Positions 36,295-48,300 of a DNA stretch of 64,000 bases are shown here, piece by piece. Both the position numbers and the translations under genes were made by a program. The DNA is from Triatoma infestans (lineage: Eukaryota > Arthropoda > Insecta > Hemiptera > Reduviidae): contig JAAEAF010014416.1 of the NCBI GenBank assembly GCA_011037195.1, positions 31,857-95,856 of the forward strand. The letters run 5' to 3'. Below the pieces are notes generated by a model. It was not told where the DNA came from. It searched no databases and was given only the letters and a program-made list of their open reading frames with translations. Every line of letters begins with the position of its first letter. The first letter of the stretch is position 1.

Positions 36295-39200
36295 GTGATG
36301 AAAATAAAATTATTAAAAACCGATTTTTTATTGTATTTGTACACATTATATTTTTATTTATTCTACAAAAACAAAACTAAAAGTAAAAATGACGAAAATA
36401 AAACATGCTCACAGAGATATAAATTAAAAAAAAGAATAAATATTACACGCAGTAATGTATATAACATATTTGCTTATTAATAAATGTATGAAATATATGA
36501 AATGTAATTACGAATGGATAAAACACACACACACACACAAATACACTGAATAAATATAATTAAAAAGTTAAAACACAAAATAAACCATAATTACAATGTA
36601 ATAAACCCCAAAAAATTAGTGTATACATAAATATTAATGTGTGAGTGACAAAAATTAGGAAAAATTATTGGGACTTGCATGATTTAATAAAAAACTGCTA
36701 CCTCCAGTAATCTCTGTAAAAGACATTATCAAAATAATTGAGCTATTTTAAAGCCCCATTATTTTTTTATTTTTATTTTAATTAATAAAATATGATATGA
36801 CCACCAATTAATGCAAGTAAAAGGCAATAAATGCAAAATAACCAAAATTATAAATTTATTTAAAAAAAAAATGATTAAATTGTTAACCGCAAAAAGAAAG
36901 CTTATTTTTAACCACTGACCTTGATAAGTGATAAACGGCAATACCGAGCAATAGTTCTTGTTCAAGATGTAACCGACTCGAGTAAACAGGAGCTGAGACC
37001 AGCTCTAAAAATTCATGAGCAGCTATAGTTGCTGTAGATGGAGTGGAGATTGGTTCACCTTGGCATGCGTCGTAGCAACATTGTCTCAATTCATCGTAGA
37101 GCAGCCGTCTCATATAACTATCATTATTAACCGGGTAAAATTAGTGGGAGGGAGTAATCCACATTGGATTTATTAATTATCAACAAGTGCTATACAATCA
37201 TATTAATGCTATTAAATATTTCAAATAGAAATTTTACTTATTTGATTGGATAGATTCTTGTGTTTCATTTTGATTATCTAAATTAATAGAAGGTTTCATT
37301 AGTTGGTCGTTACGCTATAGAAAGTTCAACAAATATTATGTATCATTATAATAAGAAAAGTGCCACTGGTTTCAATGTGTCTCACCGAAGGAAATTTGAA
37401 AAACAACGAACCAAAGAAATCAAGTATCTTTATGTATCGGGTAATATGTTTATGTAAATGAAAGAGCAACGATAGAATATTACTAGTGAATTTATACCTA
37501 CGTTAAAACAGTGAATATGAACACTTCTCTTGACACATTCAATGAAAATTGATCAAACCCTAATGTTTTTGCAATCATTTAGTAACCTGGGTTATCTGAC
37601 ACATTATAGGAAACAAGCCTCATTAATTCGCCTTTGGAAAATTCAATAATATAGCCTGCATATGTTGAGCAGATTACATATCAAGATATTAATAAATAAA
37701 TAAAAATGCAGATCACAGTTTTAATTACTTAAATGCAAATATGCTCGACTACAAAAAAAATCTAGTGTGAAGCACTCACGCAAATTTCTCTTAATGCATT
37801 TCTCAACTTCTATGACAAACATTCTTAAAACTTGAGAATTTTACGAGTAAAGTAATGCCTTATTACTTCCATGGGGAGTCATCAATGATACTTTTATTCA
37901 GTTTAAGAATAAAGATCATTTAGTTCTTTTTTTTTTTTTTTTTTTTTTTACAAATGTAAGTGCAACATTCTGTTTAATTTCTTCATTCTTTGTGTTTCCT
38001 TTGTTAAATTAGTAACAGTGACTTTTTTTTTTTAATCATTTTTCTCTTTTAAGTGTTCCTATTCTTTTTAATTTCTTCATGCATGGGGTGTAATTTTTTT
38101 TTCTCCCTGTTAAAATAAGTTTCATCGAAAGTGGCAGAGAGTATGGATAATAACGGAACTTTCAATTGCTGAAATAAGCGAGTCGGTGCAATCAGCAACC
38201 AAATATTGCATTCAAATTTAATTTTGCCAAGGTTCGAAAACAAATGATTAAGCTATGTTGATTCTACTATGCGCACAATGAAGTTCTTTCGAAATTTATA
38301 GATGCTGTAATACAAAGAGATGAATGATGAATGAGATTACGTTAAACTGAATTGAACTTGCCATGCTCTATACGAAGTTTTTCACAAGATTACTTCTTTT
38401 TTTATTTCGAGATGGAAATGACATCAGCATCAGCAACAATGTGAACTTTAGATACAAGAGCTGAACTTGAAATTTTACAATATTATGAAAATCCTACACA
38501 TGAGATACATATGTTAAATAAATCGCCAGTTCAAAAGTGGTCAAGTTGGGAACATCAAATTTAAATAGAAAATCTTACTGATTTTATTATAATACAACAA
38601 CCATAATAAAAACAGCGTTTAAATAAAAAATAAAAATCAATTATTTAAAACTAATGCATTATTCGAATAATATTTTTCATTCAAATAATGAATAGAATGA
38701 AACCTAAATTTATTCATGAACAACTGAATAAAGAAATAAAAGCATTATTCAAAATTTCTGAATTCAAATAACACTTTATTTATTATTCTTTATTGATTAT
38801 TTAAAGCAAATTTTTCCTAACATTAAAGGAGCATTAATGCAATTCCTACAATTCTCGATCTGACTTGTGCTGTTCATAAACAAACATTCTGTTCTGCTAA
38901 GGGAACCTTAGTAGTACATACATTAATTCGGATAAAAACTCAATTTCGAAAATGTCACTTGATTGCAATTCATCCTCTAACAAAAAATAGTAAGTAAAAC
39001 AAATATTGTAAAATAATCTAATTTCTACAAAATAGTGATCAATATTTTCGAGGATGCTTATTTTTCCTTTCGAAATCCCTCTGGTGAAGGCTCTGAGATA
39101 GGGCAAAATCCCACCAAGCTGTATTGGTCAGAGAAGGCTTGGAACATCGGATTTCTATCACGATGATCTCTTTAATAGGTAACAGTTAATATCAATTCTG

Positions 39201-40973
39201 ATATCTAAATAATAATAGAAATGTCTTTGATCTGCTATATTAAGTAAAACATTATTTATGGTTTTATTTTAAATGATTTTCCCGAATCTAGATTAGTAGT
39301 AAAAGTTTAAAAAAAATAGCGTTGTCACCCCATAATAGTAAAAATGGATATATTTTTTTCCACATTCACTGATTTCTTTATTGAAGTACCTTCACAGTAT
39401 TCTCTAATCCACTGGCACACACAAAAGGATAAGAAAGAATTATAAATGAAGACTACTAACAAGTTAACGATAACAAACTGGATCAATCGAGTTAACTGGT
39501 GATTTTGTAAATTATAATATATTTCAAGTGCCTATGCATATATAATCTGAACTATTACGAGTAAATTAAAGTGATTAAAATCGAAATTACAACTTTCTAG
39601 AAAGAAAATCATATAATAAAACGTTTCGAATAGGTTTCTAGACCTTCTGATGATTAGACAATATGATTTAGATTTTTTGGGAACTGATGAACGGATTTGA
39701 CCATTTTTTGCCATTCTTTTCGGTTGTTATTTTGACCAATAACTTGTTGGGCTGAACTTTCTCTTCTCATTGATTAAGTTGAATACGAATTAGTTTTTAT
39801 TTATTTATTTTGCTATTTTAAAAATAAATTGGAAAAAGAATTATTTACTTTATTTTTAATTTTTATATAAAAAGTGGCAACTCTACTTATGAGATTTTTT
39901 TTATAAGCAGTAAATGCTGATACAATAATCTAATGTTTAATAATCCTGATGTTTTTCTTTTCTAAAAGAAGTTGAATTAATCTCTTTAAATATTTAATGG
40001 AATAGCGAATGAAATAATGACAAAAAAAAAATAATGGTCCAGTAGGAATCCAGGTTGAATAAGAATTGTTAGAATTTGCCTAGAGTGGCTGTTTAATTGT
40101 TGCAAACAGTTATGATTAATGAGGCAAAATAAGATTTAAAGTACCGAGCGAAAATTAAAAAAAAATAAAATAAAAGGGAAAAAATAAAAACTGAATTAAG
40201 GAAAATAACTTACCGATTTGCAGAATTCATTCCATCTTTCATCATACCAGTAAATTTTCTTTCTCCAGTTCTTGTATAATCTCCCTATAACATAAAATTA
40301 AAATAAAGAAACAATTAATTACTAAATGTAAATAAATTAACAATATTTTTTTTTTCGGTAAAATAAACAAACCTTTAAAGCATTAGTACCAGCATATTGT
40401 TTGCTTATAACATCACCATTATTAGCCCAAAGTAATTGAAATGTAGTCCTTAATGAAGACGGCAAATTACCTTCAGGAGGAAGAAGTCCTAATTTTGTCA
40501 GCTGTATTTCCAACACTGCCTTACCTATTGCAGTCTTTACCATTACATAAACCGTTAGTTTTTAATATTACATTTATGAAGTTAATGTGTTTAAATTTAA
40601 ACGTTATGGACTAATTTTTGAAGCCTAGAATGTTCCAAGTAAATGACTATCATTTACAAATAAGTCTATATTTATAAAAAAAAACCTCTCGATTTTTTCC
40701 TATCTGCTAGTTTTGTCAAAAAAAAACAAAAAAGAAAATATTTTTTTAACTTTTGGAAATGTTTTCGTGCTGAATAATGTTGATTTGAGAATTTTTGCGA
40801 ATCTTCTGTATATTCGCACCATAAGATTTCCTACTTCGAGATACCTTAGAATGAAATTAGTAAATAGTCGTACTGTCTATGGTGTGTGCGCGCGCGCGCA
40901 TGTGTGTGTTTCAGAAAGTGTATGTATACAAGTTTACGTTTCTTGCGATTTTTCGTTTTTAAGATATTCTGTT

Positions 40974-41013
<40 letters not shown>

Positions 41014-44000
41014 CTATTCGCCTGTGAAAAATTCAATTCCTAGGAGTAACAAAAGTAATAAGTTGTGATTTCTAAACTTTCAATTGCTAATTTCTTCAAA
41101 TTTGGAATTCTTGCATAACATATAAGTGATGGACCACAAAATATTCACTAAAAAGGCAAAGTTTTGGTTCCGAAGTAGATAGAATTGACCGGTTCTGGGC
41201 CACTTATCTGCACAACATGGCGGCCGTCATAGAACTGGACAAACACTTAGGCCACGCCCACTTTCCTCCACCCCACTCCCACTGACCAATCATAGAACTG
41301 GACAGACACTTGGGTCACGCCTACATTCTCCCCACCCCACTACCACTGACCAATCCTCGAACTGGACAAACACTTAGGCCACGCCCACTTCCCCTCACCC
41401 AAGCATCGATTTCGACTCCCTAAACCACTTACCCCCTTCCTTAATTTATCATCCAAGTAGATGACTCCATTTTCTTTGCACCCCCACCCCCAACCTATCA
41501 TCCAAACTCATGACCCTATTTTCTCCCCCACTCCTTAACCTAACATCCAATCCAATGACTCCATTACGTCCTCACACACCACTTAACCCCCTCCACTTTT
41601 CTGCACAACATGGCTGCTCGTCCTCTCTCCACCGCTCCCTACCATCTCCTTTACTGTAGGCAAAGAGATGTTAATAATTAATTTTTTTTTCTTACTGAGG
41701 TCAGCAAAAGCGATCTCACAACCTTCGTCATCCAAGTCCATCACTTCCACCACTTAGCTATTGTGGTAACTTGGGAATAGTAGTTTTCTTTAGATCCTTA
41801 TACCTCACCCACATACTTCTCCCTCATGTCTCTCATATCTTTTTTCTCTCCCTCTCTCAAACATATCTCTCTCTCTCTGCCTATCTATATTTATACATAT
41901 AAAAATATATGTATAAGATATATATATACCGAGAGACTTAAAGAGAGGCTGTGCCCCACGTACCCCAGTCCAAAGTTCATTAACCTTTGCATTTTATTTT
42001 TCTAGTCGTACAAAGTCTCATTCTTTAAGATAAATCTATTTATCGATAAGTATATTAATAACATATCGATTCCAGTATATGATTATTATCGATTTTTATG
42101 AGTCAGTCACTTAATAAATTCTGTAAGTTTTTTTTGGCAAAATCGTTAGATCTGTACTTTGACGCAACATAATTTACATCTCGTGTATAGGAAATCAATA
42201 ATAGAAAACCAATCTTGATTAAAAATAATTAATATATTAATCTTATTTTTACAATTATGTTAAATACATATTCGATAGCTTATTTTTACAATAAATATGG
42301 CATAATTAGTTTTAATCAGATTCTTATACATCACCTCCATGTCTCATCTTTCCTTGTGTATGTGTTACGTCCAGGGTTCATTGACCATTAGCGAACAGGT
42401 CTACGCATGTTTTTTATTGCAACATCGTGCAATTCTTGATTAAAAACAGACTTAAAGAGCGAGGCTCTACTACTACCACCAGGGTTCATTGACCACTAAC
42501 GTGCATGTCTATACATGTTTTTCATTGCAACAATTGTGTGTATGTGTGTGTGTGTGTGTGTGTGCGTGAGACTTAAAGATATACTATGTCCAGGATTCAT
42601 TGACCTTTGACGAGCAAAATGGAGATCGCAACGTAAATTATTATAACTGCTTTGCTTGTTAATCAGTTCGTCTTGGTAAAAAATTAAAGCTCAAATCTCA
42701 GCTTTTCTTGTTTAAGATAAATCTATTTCTTTTTTATCGATCAATTATATTTATAGAATCCAATATATCGTTTTCTTTTTGGTACAGCTTAAAGTCGTTG
42801 GATCTATTATTTAACGCAATGTACGACGAAGTAGTTACTAATATCTTTTTCGAACTAATTGTTTATGCAATTAAAGTAAGGAGAAAAGCTAGTGTTTAAC
42901 CAGAGATTTAGTATCTGATGTACCTCAATCTACATACTAAGTTCCGCATATTTATAATCTCTTTTCTAATCGAAAACGTACCCAATTTACACACATAATT
43001 CCGTCAGTTCTTGCAAAGCATAGATGTAAGTTATCGGTTAAAAATGTAGAAAGTACCTATCTTACAGATTGACATGTAAGAAATAAAAATAAGAATAGCG
43101 GTCTATGCGTATATATTAAAACTAGTAACTTAACTGGAACTTATATGAATTTTGTTATATCTTTTTAAACACTTCTTATTAGAGCAATAGTAATTTCTTT
43201 AGAGATAGTTTGTGGAGTTTCTCAATAATATCCTATATCTAGTGGAAAGCTGATCAAACAGCAATAATGTAATTTTCAAAAAAATCGTCTGTCGAACTAA
43301 TAGTTTGTACAATTAAACAAATTAGTTACAGAAAGGAAAAAATAAAAGAAGCTTAGGAGAACTAGTAGTCTTTTTATCTCAATTTACGTACAAAATTCCC
43401 CATATTTTAAAACACTTGATTAATCTAAGAGGCACTCAATTTACGTACTTAATTCCCCCAAAATAGTGATCAGTTTCCAATGTAACTGGTAAATGAATTA
43501 TTCTATATTTTTAAACATTTTTGTAATATAATAAATTTCTTCCAAATGACTGCAGTATATATTTATCTTTCTAATCGGTTCTAATTACAACAAGTTTGGG
43601 GGCCAGATATATGTTTGCAATATTTTTGTTTTTGTTTTAAACAGCTCTAACTATTAGACGTGAGACAACAGCTACAAACAGAAGATTTTGAATTTGGATA
43701 TAACGCAATCATTTCCCCAGATTAGAAACTTATTTCCCTATACTTTGCGAACAATAGTTTAACTTGTTCCAATATTCTTCGATTAAAAAAAGTTTTTAGT
43801 GCATATCACATGCTGTTTAGCCTGTTTTGCCATTATGCCGGTTTATCAATGTACGACAGTAGAACAAGTTGTTACATGTTTAGAAAGGTTGAGGAAAGCA
43901 GATTCAACTTGGAAATGACTAGCAACACTGTTATTGCAATCCGCAATAATTGCCATACGATAACTTAAGAATGTTTTAGGGCAATATATGTTTATATTCT

Positions 44001-45278
44001 TTTGTATATCTGTGTTTTTCTTGGTTATTCGACAGATTTAATTGAAGTCCAATCAAACTTTGCTTTGTGCAGTGATTTTACCCAAAATATTACATTTTAA
44101 CCTGACCAAAATCCCAAGACATTGACCACAATACATTCTCTATGGTCTAATCATTCGTCATGACTCATTAGCACATCCACAACTCTAGAGCAAAAATCAC
44201 ACTGTTATTCACTAAGGAAGTTACTTCTATTTAGGTGTGGTATAAATCTCATTAATTTAATAAATTCTCTAAGGGAATTATATATGTACATTGAATGCGT
44301 ATTATATTACAAAAATGTTTAAAAATATAGAATAATTCATTTACCAGTTACATTGGAAACTGATCACTATTTTGGGGGAATTAAGTACGTAAATTGAGTG
44401 CCTCTTAGATTAAACAAGTGTTTTAAAATATGGGGAATTTTGTACGTAAATTGAGATAAAAAGACTACTAGTTCTCCTAAGCTTCTTTTATTTTTTCCTT
44501 TCTGTAACTAATTTGTTTAATTGTACAAACTATTAGTTCGACAGACGATTTTTTTGAAAATTACATTATTGCTGTTTGATCAGCTTTCCACTCGATATAG
44601 GATATTATTGAGAAACTCCACAAACTATCTCTAAAGAAATTACTATTGCTCTAATAAGAAGTGTTTAAAAAGATATAACAAAATTCATATAAGTTCCAGT
44701 TAAGTTACTAGTTTTAATATATACGCATAGACCGCTATTCTTATTTTTATTTCTTACATGTCAATCTGTAAGATAGGTACTTTCTACATTTTTAACCGAT
44801 AACTTACATCTATGCTTTGCAAGAATTGACGGAATTATGTGTGTAAATTGGGTACGTTTTCGATTAGAAAAGAGATTAAAAATATGCGGAACTTAGTATG
44901 TAGATTGAGATACACCAGATACTAAATTCTGGTTAAACACTAGCTTTTTTCCTTACTTTAATTGCATAAACAATTAGTTCGACAAAAGATATTATAACTA
45001 CTTCGTCATACATTGCGTTAAATAATAGATCCAACGACTTTAAGCTGTACCAAAAAGAAAACGATATATTGGATTCTATAAATATAAGTGATCGATAAAA
45101 AAGAAATAGACTTATCTTAAACAAGAAAAGCTGAGATTTGAGCTTTAATTGTTTACCAAGACGAACTGATTAACAAGCAATGCAGATATAATAATTTACG
45201 TTGCGATCTCCATTTTGCTCGTCAAAGGTCAATGAATCCTGGACATAGTATATCTTTAAGTCTCACAAACACATGTAA

Positions 45279-45310
<32 letters not shown>

Positions 45311-48300
45311 ACAATTGTTGCAATGAAAAACAGTATAGACATGCACGTTAGTGGTCAATGAACCCTGGTAGTAGTAGAGCCTCGCTCTTTAGGGCGCCTT
45401 CCACTGCGAAAGGGTAATGAGATGAAATAGCTGAGCGAAACGGAGTAAAATAGTTTTGACCTTCCACTAAAAAGAGTTTTACATAAAAGAGGTATTTGCC
45501 TTCCATTGTCAGCGGATTCGGAAACCTGCTAGCGGATTGAGCTAAGCGAGAAATGAGATGGAAGGGGTTGATGCTTCCATTATCAGCGGACTGAATGGTC
45601 ACCAGTTCATCATAGCCAGTTGGATCGAGCAAGTCGTGGTTGAAGTTTTCTTTTTCGTTTTTCGTTTCCAGTAATAATGCCAGACGATTCCAGTGATGAT
45701 GACTATATAAATACGATAAGTAAATGCTTGCTACTCTATAGTTAGCGTAACAAACCAAGATTTTGGGTGACCTACCACATTAGAGAGAGACCTATCAAAG
45801 GCGATTTACTACGGATATTCTACGATTTACAAGATAATAATCTCTGTCGCTGGTATTCCATAAACAAGGGTATTGTCGCACTGTTTCAATGAAAAGCTCC
45901 ATTTTATTCAAATACACTACGATACTGCACTCACAGAACATGTTCAAGAATGAGCTGAAAAAGATATTCGCAGTGGAAGGCGCGCATAAGTAGGGAAGGG
46001 CTAGCGGACACCGTTCAAAACTAGTATTACACAGCGTGACACAACGGCTCCTTTTTCCTCGCTCAGTCCGCTCCGCTGACTCATCTATTGGTGGAAGCAC
46101 TTCTATGAGATTTGGCGTTGCGAGTCGAACGGAGTCCGTCCCAAATCCGCTCAACTCTGCGACCACTTTTGTAACTCTTTATACTCGTTCAGTCCGCTCC
46201 GCTCACTCTTTTCATAGTGGAAGCACTTACATGAAGATAAACCTTTGCGAGTTGAACGGAGACCGAACGGAGCCCGCTTCGCTCGCAGTGGAAGAGGCCC
46301 TTTTAAGTCTGTTTTTAATCAAGAATTGCACGATGTTGCAATAAAAACATGCACAGACCTGTTCGCTAATGGTCAATGAACCCTGGACATAACACATACA
46401 CAAGGAAAGATGAGACATGGAGGTGATTAAAACTAATTATGCCATGTTTATTGTAAAAATAAGCTATCGAATATGTATTTAACATAATTGTAAAAATAAG
46501 ATTAATATATTATTTTTAATCAAGACTGGTTTTCTATTATTGATTTCCTACACACCAGATGCAAATTATGTTGCATCAAAGTATAGATGTAACGATTTTG
46601 CCAAAAATACTCTCAGAATTTATTAAGTGACTGACTCATAAAAATCGATAATAATCATATATTGGATTCGATAGGTGTTACCAATAGATTTATCTTAAAG
46701 ACTGAGACTTTGTACGAATGGAAAAATACAATGCAAAGGTTAATGAACCCTGGCCTGGGGTACCTGGGGCAGAGCCTCCCTTTAAGTGTCTGTATATATA
46801 TATACAACACTATATATACATTTTACATGTACAATATATATATACATTTTATATGTATGTGTATATATATATATTTATATATGTATATATAGGGAAAGAA
46901 GTGAGAGAGATGAGGGTGAAGTATGTGGGTGAGGTATAAGGATCTAAAGAAAACTACTATTCCCAAGTTACCACAATAGCTAAGTGGTGGAAGCGATGGA
47001 CTTGGATGACGAAGGTTGTGAGATCGCTTTTGCTGACCTCAGTAAGAAAAAAAAATTAATTATTAACATCTCTTTGCCTACAGTAAAGGAGATGGTAGGG
47101 AGCGGTGGAGAGAGGACGAGCAGCCATGTTGTGCAGAAAAGTGGAGGGGGTTAAGTGGTGTGTGAGGAAGTAATGGAGTCATTGGATTGGATGTTAGGTT
47201 AAGGGGTGGGGGTGCAAAGAAAATGGAGTCATCGATTTGGATGATCAATTAAGGAAGGGGGTAAGTGGTTTGGGGAGTGGTCGAAATCGATGCTTGGTGA
47301 GGGGAAGTGGGCGTGGCCTATGTGTTTGTCCAGTTCGAGGATTGGTCAGTGGTAGTGAGGTGGGGGAAGTGGGCGTGGCCTAAGTGTTTGTCCAGTTTGA
47401 TGACGGCCGCCATGTTGTGCAGAAAAGTGGCCCAGAACCGGTCAATTCTATCTACTTTCCGACCAGTTTCGGCTTTTCATCCATCATCAGAACAGTATTT
47501 TTTTTTATTGTCTGTGGAGAGGGACCAAGCCCTATGCGATCAAAGCCATTCGGGCCCGTTTAGCTACCCCAAAGTTCGGAGCCTTCTCAGTGCACTACCG
47601 GCCTCCGGACAGTGTTTTCTCGTTACATTCAACACTGTCCATCACCGGACAGTGAGCTGTAAGAGACTCCTAGGAAGAAAAAAATCTAAGGGCAGCAGCG
47701 TTGCTAGTCCAGCGCGCTATCACTGAGCTAATCCTTTCCTTCGTCATAAGAGTAACAATCAATTCGTGTGGAGAGATGCCTTAAGTATATTATGTTTGTG
47801 TCACGAACGACACTCTGGTTGACTCGTTGATTGAACGACACTGGAATCAACCAGCATCATTTGTGATGATATAAACATATATAGTTGAAGGCATCTCTCC
47901 ACACGAATTGATTGTAAAATTTCCACACGAATGTGTATGAAAATCCAAAACCGGTCAGAACCAAAACAATAAAGCATGCTACGACGGATAAAGTAATAGA
48001 CTTTAAGCTTTTGTTTCGGGTATATTGGGCTAATACCTCAGTTAATTCGAATCAAATTTTTTTTGGGGGGGGATTATACGTTTTTGAGGTTGTCCTGTTT
48101 ACTCAACCTACACACATAACCATCGATAAAAATATTTTTAACGTGATCTCAAAAGAGATAGTGTTTGTGAAAATGTCGAAAATTTGGCAAGATTATACTT
48201 CCTCTTACTGTAGCAAGTGTTTTATTTATACAATTTAATCTAAACTCATATGAGGTTATTCAGATGATATTTAAAATTTAATCGAAAGAGGCAATCGATT

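Larger units (their letters stand above)
41173..47458. mobile_element. 6.3-kb palindromic element with kilobase inverted arms
   Basis: The left arm 41,173-43,533 (2.36 kb) is mirrored by the right arm 44,300-47,458 (3.16 kb including a 0.9-kb insertion) around a 766-bp centre. Termini read AAGTAGATAGAATTGACCGG and its complement. Outside both ends lies TCCG (or TTCCG), so it looks inserted rather than locally duplicated. The matching flank sequences resemble the interior of the foldback element, which suggests that was the target. No transposase, RT or other domain is readable, and the mirrored 63-residue ORFs carry no known motif. Superfamily unknown: foldback-type or very-long-TIR DNA transposon. 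Confidence 0.8.

Noticed and set aside
38049..39714. Short minus-strand ORFs at 38,049, 38,897 and 39,532 as nested-gene exons
   Set aside because: No matching splice phases with exons A/B and no protein-like conservation; partly repeat-derived.
40713..41027. 104-residue ORF ending in a Thr-His repeat
   Set aside because: The repeat is a translated CA microsatellite; the rest has no motif.
41215..41405. CRISPR array from regularly spaced repeats
   Set aside because: Adjacent tandem units without spacers, in a eukaryotic genome, and mirrored in the other palindrome arm.
42708..45124. Two similar 63-residue ORFs, plus strand at 42,708 and minus strand at 44,933
   Set aside because: They are mirror copies in the arms of the palindrome, start and stop without splice or domain signal, and owe their similarity to the inverted repeat, not to protein conservation.
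45348..46344. ORFs of 136, 123 and 102 residues around 45.3-46.3 kb
   Set aside because: They run across the Harbinger insertion boundaries or antisense to its remnant ORF and show no domain.
46662..46939. 76- and 73-residue overlapping ORFs
   Set aside because: Low-complexity TA-repeat translation (YIYI/IYIY) inside the palindrome arm.
47690..47740. tRNA gene on the minus strand
   Set aside because: Only the 5' half is tRNA-like; it continues into the SINE central domain.
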